Positions 42,458-51,719 of a stretch of DNA of 64,000 bases are shown one piece after another (the first letter of the stretch is position 1; every line of letters begins with the position of its first letter). The DNA lies in contig CANMDE010000001.1 of assembly GCA_947496535.1 (NCBI GenBank), forward strand, positions 310,001 to 374,000. The letters are read 5' to 3'. Under the pieces are notes generated by a model that saw only the letters and a list, made by a program, of their open reading frames with translations, did not search any database and was not told the origin of the DNA. This DNA comes from an uncultured Paracoccaceae bacterium. GTDB taxonomy: Bacteria; Pseudomonadota; Alphaproteobacteria; Rhodobacterales; Rhodobacteraceae. A program made the position numbers and the translations under genes.

Positions 42458-42565
42458 TTACTCGCACCCATCTTCTCCAATGCTTTTTGCATCCACCAGT
42501 CGGGTCACAATCGGATGGCATAGCAACCACTCAATCTCACCACTCTGCAAGCCCTTGACCCGCAT
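42458..42565 (-). other. Short frame (35 codons) upstream of the immunity-like gene
   Basis: ATG 42565 to TAA 42458 reads 'MRVKGLQSGEIEWLLCHPIV' and continues to 'EDGCE'. A second frame in the same stretch ends 'LEKMGASKVGEAK' and overlaps the immunity-like ATG (AAATGA), the arrangement expected for a toxin 3' end. Either could be a remnant or noise; no family match. Confidence 0.25.
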
Positions 42566-42566
42566 C

Positions 42567-43787
42567 CTACAACCCCGCCCTATACCAAGCCACCAGCTTC
42601 GCCCGGTCCTCGGCCTCTAACCCCGTGATATTCGCCGGTGGCATCGCGTGGCTCGCGCCTGCTTGCAGATAGATCTCGCGGGCGTGTTGGGTGATGTCGC
42701 TGCGCGTTTCGAGGAAGACGCCCTTGGGTGCCCATTGCATGTTGCCCCAGACCGGTTCGCGGGCGTGGCACATGGAGCAGCGGCCTATGATGATGTCATG
42801 CGCCTCCTCAAAACCGGCGGCGTCCGCGAAGCGTTGTTCGTAGGGGGTGAGGGCGCGTGCTTCGGCCTCTTCGTAGGTGTCATGGCCCGGAATGGTGGAG
42901 AGCCACGCGATGATCAGGAAGAGCACGACTGTCGCCGCCCACGTCCAGTTCGGGCGGCCTTGGCGGGCGTGCATGGTATTGAAGTAGTGCCGGATTGTGA
43001 CGCCCATCAGGAAAACCAAGGCGGCGATGATCCATGCGTATTTTGTCCCAAAAGCCAGCGGATAGTGATTGGACAGCATCAGGAAGATCACTGGCAGTGT
43101 GAGGTAATTATTATGGGTGGAGCGCAGCTTGGCGATTTTGCCGTATTTGGCATCGGGCGTGCGCCCTGCTTTGAGGTCGGCCACCACGATGCGCTGGTTG
43201 GGCATGATGATGAAAAAGACGTTGGCCGTCATAATCGTGGCGGTGAACGCGCCGAGATGGAGGAGTGCTGCGCGGCCCGTGAAGACCTGATTGTAGCCCC
43301 ATGACATCACGACCAGCAGGATGAAAAGGAGGATCATCAGGGTCGTCGGTGTTTCCCCAAGCGGTGATTTGCAAAGCAGATCGTAGATCACCCAGCCGAT
43401 GGCGAGGGACGCGGCAGAGATCAGGATGCCCTGCCAGATGGAAAGGTCCGCCTTGGCAGGGTCGATCAGGTAAAGCTCTGCCCCGGCCCAATAGACCACT
43501 GCCAGCATGGCAAAGCCGGACAGCCAAGTGGAATAGCTTTCCCATTTGAACCAGGTGAGGTGTTCGGGCATCGCCTCGGGTGCGACCAGATATTTCTGGA
43601 TATGGTAAAACCCGCCGCCATGGACCTGCCATTCCTCGCCGTCCGCAGGGCCTTTGATGTCGCGGTTCAGGCCGAGATCGAGCGCGATGAAATAGAAGGA
43701 TGAGCCGATCCATGCAATCGCGGTGATCACATGCAGCCAGCGAATGGCAAAGGCCAGCCAGTCCCAGAGTATCGCGGCATCATACAT
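42567..43787 (-). CDS. puuD: Urate hydroxylase PuuD (membrane domain plus cytochrome c)
   Basis: 406 residues from ATG 43787 ('MYDAAILWDWLAFAIRWLHV'). About eight transmembrane helices are followed by a C-terminal c-type cytochrome domain with heme motif 'CSMCH' (337-341) and a methionine ligand candidate in 'SHAMPPANITGL'. Known role: membrane urate oxidation to 5-hydroxyisourate with electrons passed to the respiratory chain. Divergent from the allantoinase fusion gene across 66 bases, forming a urate catabolism locus. The frame is open upstream, but that extension lacks a plausible start. Confidence 0.93.
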   Translation of the reverse strand: MYDAAILWDWLAFAIRWLHVITAIAWIGSSFYFIALDLGLNRDIKGPADGEEWQVHGGGFYHIQKYLVAPEAMPEHLTWFKWESYSTWLSGFAMLAVVYWAGAELYLIDPAKADLSIWQGILISAASLAIGWVIYDLLCKSPLGETPTTLMILLFILLVVMSWGYNQVFTGRAALLHLGAFTATIMTANVFFIIMPNQRIVVADLKAGRTPDAKYGKIAKLRSTHNNYLTLPVIFLMLSNHYPLAFGTKYAWIIAALVFLMGVTIRHYFNTMHARQGRPNWTWAATVVLFLIIAWLSTIPGHDTYEEAEARALTPYEQRFADAAGFEEAHDIIIGRCSMCHAREPVWGNMQWAPKGVFLETRSDITQHAREIYLQAGASHAMPPANITGLEAEDRAKLVAWYRAGL

Positions 43788-43853
43788 TTTGCGGTTCCAT
43801 GTTCTGCGTCCCTTTGCGACTATCCTTTTCATGATGATGAATGGGATGTCCAG

Positions 43854-45254
43854 ATGAACCGCTACCCTCGTGACATGTCGGGCTATGGCCCCAACCCGCC
43901 TGATCCGCAATGGCCCGGTGGAGCGCGGATCGCCGTGCAGATCGTGCTGAATTACGAAGAGGGTGGCGAGAATAACGTTCTGCATGGGGATGCCGCGTCG
44001 GAGGCGTTCTTGTCAGAGATCGTGGGCGCCGATGCATGGCCGGGTCAGCGGCATTGGAACATGGAAAGCTTCTACGAATACGGTGCGCGGGCCGGGTTCT
44101 GGCGTTTGCATCGGTTGATGGCTGATTTGCCTGTCACCGTTTATGGGGTTGCCACCGCGCTTGCCCGTTGCCCGGAGCAAGTCGAGGCGATGAAAGCCAC
44201 CGATTGGGAAATTGCCAGCCACGGGTTGAAATGGGTTGAGTACAAGGATGCCCCGGAAGACGTAGAGCGGGCGCATATGGAAGAGGCGATCACACTGCAT
44301 ACGGAAGTGGTTGGTGCCCCGCCGCGCGGGTGGTACACGGGCCGCTGTTCGATGAATACGGTGCGGTTGGCGGCAGAAACGGGCGCGTTTGCCTATGTCG
44401 CAGATACTTACGCTGATGATCTGCCCTATTGGGCCGAGTTCGGGCGGCGGGATCAGTTGATCGTGCCCTATACGCTGGATGCCAACGACATGCGCTTTGC
44501 CACGCCGCAGGGGTTCAATGCGGGCGAGCAGTTTTTTGATTATCTCAAGGCCAGCTTTGATGCGCTGCACCGTGAGGGCGGGCGGATGATGTCAGTTGGT
44601 CTGCATTGCCGGTTGGTTGGCCGTCCGGGGCGGGTAGAGGCGTTGCGCCGGTTTATTGAGTATGCGCAGGCGCATGATGATGTGTGGTTCGCGACGCGCG
44701 AACAGATTGCGGATCATTGGGCGCGGGTGCATCCGCATCAGCGGTTTGCCCGGCCCTCGCAGATGGATCGCGAGACATTTTTAAAGACCTTCGATCATGT
44801 GTTTGAGCATTCGCCGTGGGTGGAGGACCGCGCCTTTGATCTGGAGCTGGGGCCTGCTCATGATACTGTTTTCGGCCTGCACAACGCGATGTGCCGGGCG
44901 TTTCGGTCGGCGTCTGAGGATGAACGCCTTGGCGTTCTGACAGCGCATCCTGACTTGGCGGGTAAGTTGGCAGCGGCCAAGAAATTGACTACGGATAGCA
45001 CGGCAGAGCAGGCCTCTGCCGGTTTGGATGCGTTGACGGATGCGGAGAGGGCGGAGTTTGAGCGGATGAATGGGGCTTATACCGAAAAGTTCGGCTTTCC
45101 GTTCATCATTGCCGTGCGGGATCATGACAAGGCTTCGATCAAGGCGGCGTTTCAAGGTCGGTTGGAACATGATCGCGAAACAGAGTTTGCTGCAGCCTGT
45201 CGGCAGGTGGAACGGATCGCGTTTCATCGTCTCAAAGAGCTGTTGCCGCGGTGA
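43854..45254 (+). CDS. puuE: Allantoinase PuuE fused to OHCU decarboxylase
   Basis: A 466-residue bifunctional protein. Residues 1-300 are a polysaccharide-deacetylase-fold allantoinase of the PuuE type: 'VQIVLNYEEGGENNVLHGD', 'DWEIASHGLKWVEY', 'GWYTGRCSMNTVRL', 'MMSVGLHCRLVGRPGR'. Residues about 305-466 are 2-oxo-4-hydroxy-4-carboxy-5-ureidoimidazoline (OHCU) decarboxylase: 'AHPDLAGK' (His365), 'FERMNGAYTEKFGFPFI' and a C-terminal 'QVERIAFHRLKELL'. The chain turns OHCU into allantoin and allantoin into allantoate. Coupled by four-base overlap to allA. Confidence 0.93.
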   Translation: MNRYPRDMSGYGPNPPDPQWPGGARIAVQIVLNYEEGGENNVLHGDAASEAFLSEIVGADAWPGQRHWNMESFYEYGARAGFWRLHRLMADLPVTVYGVATALARCPEQVEAMKATDWEIASHGLKWVEYKDAPEDVERAHMEEAITLHTEVVGAPPRGWYTGRCSMNTVRLAAETGAFAYVADTYADDLPYWAEFGRRDQLIVPYTLDANDMRFATPQGFNAGEQFFDYLKASFDALHREGGRMMSVGLHCRLVGRPGRVEALRRFIEYAQAHDDVWFATREQIADHWARVHPHQRFARPSQMDRETFLKTFDHVFEHSPWVEDRAFDLELGPAHDTVFGLHNAMCRAFRSASEDERLGVLTAHPDLAGKLAAAKKLTTDSTAEQASAGLDALTDAERAEFERMNGAYTEKFGFPFIIAVRDHDKASIKAAFQGRLEHDRETEFAAACRQVERIAFHRLKELLPR

Positions 45255-45724
45255 GCCGGGATATTCAGGTGCAGCCCCTGACGGCGGAAGCGTTTGCGCC
45301 ATTTGGTGACGTGCTGAATTGCACAGGAGCGCCCGACAAGATCATCAATGCCGGGCTATGCGGCCGGTTTCATGACCGGGCGCAGGTGGATGTGGATGGC
45401 CGCGTTGGTGTCAGCTTGTTCCGGTCCGAGCTGCGTCGCCTGCCTTGCACGCTCGATCTGGTAGAGCGGCATCCGCTGGGATCGCAGGCGTTTATCCCGA
45501 TGAGCATAGACCCGTTTCTGGTGATCGTGGCGGATACGGATTTGCAGCCGCGAGCTTTTATCACGGCCCCCGGTGAGGGGATAAACTTTCACCGTGGGAC
45601 ATGGCACGGGGTGCTGACGCCGCTGTCAGGGCCGGGGCTTTTTGCGGTGATTGACCGTGTGAGCGAGGGGCCCAATTTGGAAGAGCATGTGTTTGAGGAG
45701 CCTTACAGGGTGGTGGATAGCTAA
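45251..45724 (+). CDS. allA: Ureidoglycolate lyase
   Basis: 157 residues from a GTG start at 45251 that overlaps the puuE stop. Motifs: 'QPLTAEAFAPFGDVL', 'VSLFRSELRRLPCTLDLVER', 'HPLGSQAFIPM', 'GEGINFHRGTWHGVLTPL'. Known role: release of glyoxylate and urea from ureidoglycolate, the last step after allantoate. It ends 3 bases before the convergent solute-binding protein gene. Confidence 0.94.
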   Translation: MSRDIQVQPLTAEAFAPFGDVLNCTGAPDKIINAGLCGRFHDRAQVDVDGRVGVSLFRSELRRLPCTLDLVERHPLGSQAFIPMSIDPFLVIVADTDLQPRAFITAPGEGINFHRGTWHGVLTPLSGPGLFAVIDRVSEGPNLEEHVFEEPYRVVDS

Positions 45725-45727
45725 ACG

Positions 45728-47584
45728 TCACCGGAATTTATCAGTCAGCGCACCGGCATCGACGAGAGCGTCGTATTTAGCCTCATCGAACCACCAGAAA
45801 TCGACGCCACGGTGGAGGTCGTAGGGAGCCGGTTGGTCAGGCATACCAAACATGTCCCAAAGTGCGACGCGGTGATTGCCTGAATGCCAGCCGCCCACCC
45901 AGATTATCTTGGATCGCAGCACGCGGTCGAGCGCTTGCGCGGCGACGACGAGGTCTTCGCGTGTGCTTGCGTTGGCCACCCGCCCGATCAGTGCATCGAC
46001 GACCGGGTCGGCAAGTCCCGTCAGATTGTTGCTACCTTCTTCATCAGCTGCTTTCGAGCCGTAAAAGCCACGTAGCTCGGTGCCCGGTACGGCCTGCACT
46101 ATCCACGCGGTCAGTGACATATCAAAATCAAACTGTTGCCGGCGTTCGCTGGCCGCACTGGGGTCGATGACGTTGAAAGTGGCGTCAACGCCGATGCTTT
46201 GCAGGTTTTCGACATATGGGGCCATAACGCGATTGAAGCTTTGGCTGTCATCGGGAATGTCGACGGTCAGAACCTTACCAGCCTCGTTGCGACGTTTCCC
46301 GTCACTGCCGACCGTCCATCCAGCGGCGTCGAGAAGGTTACCGGCCTCACGCAGGGCGGCGCGGTCACGTGGTCGTTCTGATCCTTCCTGCGGAACGAAT
46401 ACCGTTTCCGTAAAAATCTCTGGTGGCAGTTGATCGCGGAATTCTTCCAGAAGGGCCAGCTCTGCCCCTTCGGGCACGCCTGTGGCCTGCATGTCGGTGT
46501 TTTCAAAGAAACTGTCATTGCGCTTATATGCGTCGTAAAAGACCGTCGCGTTGGTCCATGCGAAGTTGAAGGCGAGGTCCAGTGCGCGTCGGACCCGGAT
46601 GTCCTGAAAGGCGGGGCGGCGCAGGTTGAACCACATGCCTTGCGCATTCGCAGGCTGGCCTTCAGGAAGCAGAATTTGTTTGACTTGGCCCGCTTGTGCT
46701 GCCGGGAAATCATAGGCAGTGGCCCAGAAGGAAGATCTGTATTCGACACGCATGGTGTATTCACCTGCCGCGAACGCCTCAAGACCAACAGTTTCGTCGG
46801 CGAAGTATTCATAGGCGAAGCATTCAAAATTATTCCGGCCCACATTGACCGGCAGATCGGTGGCCCAGTAGTCGGGATCTTTGCAGAATTTGATTGTGCG
46901 CGGCGCGTCAACCGTGTCGATCAGGTATGGGCCGGAGCCGACAGGAATGGTCATCCAGCTATCGTCAAAGGGCGTCTCTTCATCGTAGAAATGCTCTGGC
47001 AGGACGGGCAGGCCCGCGATTGTGCTTGGGAAGGTGCGGCCTGCATCAGGTGAGAGATCAAAGCGGACGCGTGTGTCGCTTTCGGCCTCGACATTGGTAA
47101 TGTCTGCCAGGGCGTTGCGATAGAAGGGATGCCCTTCGGTTTGTAGCGCATTAACTGTGAACACGACATCTTGGGCTGTGATGGGTTCGCCATCATGAAA
47201 GCGAGCCTCCGGGCGCATGTTGAAGGCGACATAGGACAGGTCATCGGGGTATTCGATGCTTTCCGCGATCAGCCCGTAGACGGCATCTGGTTCGTCATAG
47301 GCGCTGGTCATCAGGCTGTCATACATATGCACGCTGACTTCCGGTGCGTAGTCGCCTTTGATGATGAAGTTGTTCAGGCTGTCGAAGGTCGGGGTCCCGT
47401 AAAGCTGGCGCTGTGTCATGGTGCCGCCTTGCGGGGCGTTGGGGTTGGCGTAGTCGAAATGCGTGAAATCCGGGCCGTACTTGAGATCGCCAAAGGCTGA
47501 GTAACCGTGGCTGATAGTCTCGCTTGCAGCCACTGGGGCAGCAAGCGAGACGATAGCCAATAGTGTGGTGAGATGCATTTTCAT
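45728..47584 (-). CDS. Periplasmic substrate-binding protein, family 5 (peptide/YejA-like)
   Basis: A 618-residue SBP_bac_5 protein with a cleavable signal peptide ('MHLTTLLAIVSLAAPVAASE'). Visible: 'HGYSAFGDLKYGPDFTHFDY', 'FNMRPEARFHDGEPITAQDV', 'VGSGPYLIDTVDAPRTIKF', 'PANAQGMWFNLRRPAFQDIR'. The 'GYSAFGDLKY' start is typical of the YejA-type oligopeptide/microcin branch. It binds peptides for an ABC importer, but the permease and ATPase genes are absent from this window, so it is an orphan here. Confidence 0.92.
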   Translation of the reverse strand: MKMHLTTLLAIVSLAAPVAASETISHGYSAFGDLKYGPDFTHFDYANPNAPQGGTMTQRQLYGTPTFDSLNNFIIKGDYAPEVSVHMYDSLMTSAYDEPDAVYGLIAESIEYPDDLSYVAFNMRPEARFHDGEPITAQDVVFTVNALQTEGHPFYRNALADITNVEAESDTRVRFDLSPDAGRTFPSTIAGLPVLPEHFYDEETPFDDSWMTIPVGSGPYLIDTVDAPRTIKFCKDPDYWATDLPVNVGRNNFECFAYEYFADETVGLEAFAAGEYTMRVEYRSSFWATAYDFPAAQAGQVKQILLPEGQPANAQGMWFNLRRPAFQDIRVRRALDLAFNFAWTNATVFYDAYKRNDSFFENTDMQATGVPEGAELALLEEFRDQLPPEIFTETVFVPQEGSERPRDRAALREAGNLLDAAGWTVGSDGKRRNEAGKVLTVDIPDDSQSFNRVMAPYVENLQSIGVDATFNVIDPSAASERRQQFDFDMSLTAWIVQAVPGTELRGFYGSKAADEEGSNNLTGLADPVVDALIGRVANASTREDLVVAAQALDRVLRSKIIWVGGWHSGNHRVALWDMFGMPDQPAPYDLHRGVDFWWFDEAKYDALVDAGALTDKFR

Positions 47585-47715
47585 TTTCGCCTCCGCATTG
47601 ACCTGTCCAAGGCACAGGTAAGAGGCTCATCTGTCAAGTGTGGCAGTGTCGCATCGTCCGAAAGGCGCAGGAAAATCGAGCTGTTGCTGGAATTTTCGGT
47701 ACGTTGACCGTTGGT

Positions 47716-48699
47716 TTAGCGCTCTCGCGCGTTATCCTCCGGGCGTTCAATCAGCCCTTCAATCTCGGCCATGACATCTGCGGGTAGCGGGCCGTGCGCG
47801 ACTGCCCCGGCACTATCGGTGATCTGCTCTGGTGTCCGTGCGCCGGGCAGTGGGATGTTCCGGTCGGATTTGGCGAGCAGCCAGCAGAGCGCGCCTTGGG
47901 TCAGGCTGCGCCCTCCGGTCTGCAAAAGCTCGCGGATGGCGTTGAGACGGTCGAGGTAGACCGGGTTGACCTTGGCATCGACATAGTAGTCCAGCCACGG
48001 GTCTTCGCCGGATCGCACGTCGTCAGACTGCATGACGGAGTTGGCGTTGTACTTGCCGGTCAGCAATCCCATGGCGAGTGGAGAGCGGATGAGGGCGGTC
48101 AGGTTATTTCCGGCGATGGTTTGTTGCACGGATTTGGCATCAAAAAAGACGTTCATGGCGTGCTCGACCGCGACAAAATCAGGCCATCCGGCCAACGCTT
48201 CGACACTTTCGGGGAAATCCGTGCTCCACCCGTAGCTGCGAATTTTGCCTGCGGCCACGGCGTCCTGCATCGCATCAAACAGCGGCTTGGCCTGCGCGAC
48301 CGGCAGCCTATTGATATGCAGTAGCATCATATCGATCCGGTCCCGGCCCAGCCGTTTCAGGCACCGGTCAATGGCGGGGATCACTTCTGCCGGATCGGCA
48401 TCCTCACCTGTCATCTGTTTTGTCTCTTCGTCAAAGGCGAGACCGATTTTCGAGATGATCAGCGCGTCGGGTCGGTCGCTCAATGCCTTGGCCAACAGCC
48501 GTTCGGCATGGCCTGTGCCATAGACGGCGGCGGTGTCGAACAGGGTGATCCCGGCATCAAGTGCCGCGTGAATGGTGCGTATCGAGGTGGCATCGTCCGC
48601 ATTTGCGTAGCCGAGCGGTGCGTCACCCATCCAGAACGGGCCGCCGATGGGCCAGCAGCCCATGCCAAGCGGGGCAATATCGGTTTTGAGGAATTTCAT
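47716..48699 (-). CDS. Aldo/keto reductase
   Basis: 327 residues from ATG 48699 ('MKFLKTDIAPLGMGCWPIGG'). AKR family motifs: 'GITLFDTAAVYGTGHAERLL' (Asp, Tyr), 'ALIISKIG' (Lys), 'DRIDMMLLHINRL' (His), 'PLAMGLLTGKYN' and 'IPLPGARTPEQI'. Substrate unknown. Divergent from a LysR-type regulator across 79 bases, the classic arrangement for control of this gene by that regulator. Confidence 0.9.
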   Translation of the reverse strand: MKFLKTDIAPLGMGCWPIGGPFWMGDAPLGYANADDATSIRTIHAALDAGITLFDTAAVYGTGHAERLLAKALSDRPDALIISKIGLAFDEETKQMTGEDADPAEVIPAIDRCLKRLGRDRIDMMLLHINRLPVAQAKPLFDAMQDAVAAGKIRSYGWSTDFPESVEALAGWPDFVAVEHAMNVFFDAKSVQQTIAGNNLTALIRSPLAMGLLTGKYNANSVMQSDDVRSGEDPWLDYYVDAKVNPVYLDRLNAIRELLQTGGRSLTQGALCWLLAKSDRNIPLPGARTPEQITDSAGAVAHGPLPADVMAEIEGLIERPEDNARER

Positions 48700-48778
48700 G
48701 ATTGGTCTCCTTTGTGATGGACCCATCATGTCAGCCGCTATCTACCATTGCGATGAATTCCATTGTAATGATCGTTTC

Positions 48779-49588
48779 ATGAATGAAATGAAATTCGACT
48801 GGGACGATCTGCGCCTGTTCCTTGCCGTGGCCCGCCATGGTGGGTTGGCGGCGGCGTCTGCGACGACAGGCAAGAGCCCTCCCACCTTGGGCCGCCGGAT
48901 GCTCGCATTGGAAAGGGCAACCGGGCAGGAGTTGTTTAAGCGGTTGCCGCGGGGTTATGTGTTGACCGAACAGGGGCAGGCGTTTCTTGGACGGGTTATG
49001 GCGCTTGAGGCCCAGATTGATCCGATGACCAAAAGTGAAACCAGGGCCGTGGTCAAGATATCGGCGGGAACGTGGATGACGCAGGTGCTGTGCCAGCATG
49101 CGCAGGCCATCATGGGCGATGATGATATTGCTCTCAGGTTCATTGCTGCCGACCATGATCTGGATATCGCCAGACGCGAGGCTGTCATCGGGATCAGAAA
49201 CCGGCGACCGGATCAGATCGGGTTGGCGTGCCGCCGGGTCGGGCAGGTGGAGTTTGCGGTTTATGCTTTGGACAAATCACCGCGTCCTTGGGTGCGGGTG
49301 ATGGGCAAGACGCCCTCGGCCCTGTGGGTTGCGGGGCAAACCGATGTGGCGGAGCTGGAAGTCACCACCTCGCGCAACGCGCTTGATCTGGCATTGGCCG
49401 GGGTGGGTCAGGCCGTGCTGCCGACCTTCATCGCTGACGGCATGCCGTTGGTCCGTGTGTCTGATTTGATATCGGAACTGTCGCACGACCAATGGCTGGT
49501 CTCGCACCACGAAGACCGGTTCGAGCCTCCAGTGAGGCGAACGCTCGACCGACTTGCCGGGGTTCTGGAGGAGTTGCATCGGCCATAG
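48779..49588 (+). CDS. LysR-family transcriptional regulator
   Basis: 269 residues from ATG 48779 (or 48788). The N-terminal winged helix covers about 5-65: 'FDWDDLRLFLAVARHGGLAA', then 'TTGKSPPTLGRRMLALERAT' and 'LFKRLPRGYVLTEQG'. The C-terminal effector domain is shorter than the usual 300-residue LysR. The intergenic region to the aldo/keto reductase contains ATTG/CAAT-type inverted elements (around 48748-48770), probable binding sites. Confidence 0.9.
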   Translation: MNEMKFDWDDLRLFLAVARHGGLAAASATTGKSPPTLGRRMLALERATGQELFKRLPRGYVLTEQGQAFLGRVMALEAQIDPMTKSETRAVVKISAGTWMTQVLCQHAQAIMGDDDIALRFIAADHDLDIARREAVIGIRNRRPDQIGLACRRVGQVEFAVYALDKSPRPWVRVMGKTPSALWVAGQTDVAELEVTTSRNALDLALAGVGQAVLPTFIADGMPLVRVSDLISELSHDQWLVSHHEDRFEPPVRRTLDRLAGVLEELHRP

Positions 49589-49802
49589 TATTGATCGTCC
49601 GGGTGGGTGTGGGGTTTGGAGAATCTGAAAGGCGGACGAAGCGCCAATTCGCTGCGGCTGCTCGAATGGCCGCTTAGACATCAAGATGAGGTTGGCGTCG
49701 AGCACTCGTGTAATCACTGTTGTGTCTGACTTCGTGGTTTGCGACTAATCAGAAAAATTAGCCTACTTTCGGGCCGCTTTGCTCATCTACACGGGACCCT
49801 CG

Positions 49803-50924
49803 ATGCCTATTTTCACCATACTTGGCAAAACTCCTGACCACTGGCGACCACTAATGGGCTTCATGGACGGGCTAGGGAATGTAACGATTGAGCCGCAATT
49901 CTTGCAGAATGCCCGAGGACTGGGAAAGCACTTTTCTGACGCTGGTTATGCTGTCGTCCAGCGCCTAGGTGCAAACCGGCATATAATTATCGATGAAGAC
50001 GGCGATACAGTTTTCGAGTTTCCAAAGGATCACAAGCCGGTTTCATTCACACCGCCCGATGAGCAAGGTATTTTTGGGGTCATGCATCAAGTGGATGCAG
50101 AGAACCAAGATCTTTGGAAGCTAGATGGGCGCGACCGGGTTTTCGTGGGCGAAACCCGTTACTACGCAATGCGGATAGATGGTTCCATCGCGTTCGAAGC
50201 ATATCTTTCGCAAGCTGCTAGTGGATTTTACCTGTTTTCGAAAAATTCCAAGACTAGCGAAAAGAAAGGACTGATAAATCACGAGGGTCAAGTTGTTATC
50301 CCGCCGATATACGACGCAATTTATCCTTCTCGAACAGACCCTTATGTCACTGTCCTGAAAGACGGTTCAACAAATGTTTTTACACTTGAAGGCTCGCCCG
50401 TATTTTCGCGTAATTTCGAGATCCAACGCCTGACAAATCTGCGCCATGTTGAAGACGGACTTTGGGTTGTCCCCAATCTTGATCAAGACCACGCCGATGT
50501 TTTTGACATCACCTCAACCGAGATTGTCGGTAGGTTACCAATGACCTATTGGTCACCCATGATCTCAAGCGCTTGCCCTACTCTGTCTGGCGGAGTTGCA
50601 TGTATCAATCACGCCCAAAAAGGCTCTACGTATTTCCACCCGAATGGCAGTGCTGCAATGCCTGGAATTTTGGGGCGACCACGCTGGTTCAAACCCGAAA
50701 TGCGAACCGGATATTTCAATGATGGTCGTGCTAGCTTCAAGCTAGAAAAAGTTTGGGGCTACTTGGATTTAGCGGGCAAGCACGTCATCCCTCCGCAGTT
50801 CCATTCCGACCTTCCTTTTCGAGATGGTTTGGCTCGAGTAAAATTTCCGACCGACGGAAATTCTTGGGACCGATATTCCTATATTGATCGAAATGGTGGC
50901 GTTGTTTGGCATCAAGAAAACTAG
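49803..50924 (+). CDS. WG-repeat (KWG) protein, 373 residues
   Basis: Soluble beta-rich protein from ATG 49803. Repeats of the WG type are visible: 'MGFMDGLGNVTIEPQF', 'KKGLINHEGQVVIPPIYDAI', 'VWGYLDLAGKHVIPPQFHSD' and 'YSYIDRNGGVVWHQ'. Such repeats form beta structures with unknown binding function. The gene is AT-rich compared with its flanks and has long gaps on both sides (214 and 159 bases) in which I see no other gene, consistent with an acquired single gene. Confidence 0.82.
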   Translation: MPIFTILGKTPDHWRPLMGFMDGLGNVTIEPQFLQNARGLGKHFSDAGYAVVQRLGANRHIIIDEDGDTVFEFPKDHKPVSFTPPDEQGIFGVMHQVDAENQDLWKLDGRDRVFVGETRYYAMRIDGSIAFEAYLSQAASGFYLFSKNSKTSEKKGLINHEGQVVIPPIYDAIYPSRTDPYVTVLKDGSTNVFTLEGSPVFSRNFEIQRLTNLRHVEDGLWVVPNLDQDHADVFDITSTEIVGRLPMTYWSPMISSACPTLSGGVACINHAQKGSTYFHPNGSAAMPGILGRPRWFKPEMRTGYFNDGRASFKLEKVWGYLDLAGKHVIPPQFHSDLPFRDGLARVKFPTDGNSWDRYSYIDRNGGVVWHQEN

Positions 50925-51083
50925 ACCGAACTGGGTAGACGCTGCAGAAGAAATCACCCTATCGCAGACATTCATAGCGTTTGCAGCATCAGGTAAATTG
51001 GGCTCACAACCGACCTTGGCCTTTGCCAGTGTCGCGAGGCCTCATTCTTCGATTTCAAAATAGCGCCAGATTGATGCGCTGCC

Positions 51084-51557
51084 TCAGTCCCCGTGCCTCA
51101 GCAATCGCTGCTTTTGTCGGCCCCAGTCGCGTTTGGCCTCGGTTTGCCGCTTGTCGTGGTTCTTTTTGCCCTTGGCCGTCGCGATCTTGAGCTTCACCAG
51201 ACCCCGGTCGTTGAAATACATCACCAAGGGCACAAGGGTCATGCCCTCGCGTTTGGTCGCATTCCACAGCCGCGCCAGCTCGCGTTTGGAACAGAGGAGT
51301 TTGCGTTTGCGCCGCTCTTCGTGGCTGAACATCGCCCGGTCATAGGGGGCAATGTAGGCGTTGGTGAGCCATAGTTCTCCGTCATCGACCGACGCATAGC
51401 TGTCCGCGATGTTTGACTGCCCGGTCCGGAGCGATTTGACCTCTGATCCGGTCAGGATGATCCCGACTTCAAGGTCGTCCTCAATCGCGTAGTCGTAGCG
51501 CGCGCGCCGGTTCTCGGCGACGACTTTGTAGTTCTTGTTTTCCGGTTTCTTGGCCAT
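51084..51557 (-). CDS. smpB: SsrA-binding protein SmpB
   Basis: 157 residues from ATG 51557 ('[20 protein letters not shown]'). '[20 protein letters not shown]' and '[20 protein letters not shown]' are the SmpB core; the C-terminal '[20 protein letters not shown]' is the tail that enters the ribosomal A site. It binds tmRNA and starts trans-translation on stalled ribosomes. The tmRNA gene is not visible in the window. Confidence 0.96.
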   Translation of the reverse strand: MAKKPENKNYKVVAENRRARYDYAIEDDLEVGIILTGSEVKSLRTGQSNIADSYASVDDGELWLTNAYIAPYDRAMFSHEERRKRKLLCSKRELARLWNATKREGMTLVPLVMYFNDRGLVKLKIATAKGKKNHDKRQTEAKRDWGRQKQRLLRHGD

Positions 51558-51719
51558 AGCCTCGTCCAGATAGGCCAAGGGATGTCGCCGCACAAGGGCG
51601 GCTTTGCAGCAACATGCCGTCGTCCCATTATGCAATTAAGTCTTGAAACCGGCTCTTCTTGTGCGCCTGATGCCTCAACCGTGGCCGTATTGGCGAAGCG
51701 CAGGCAGAAGGTGGAAGAG

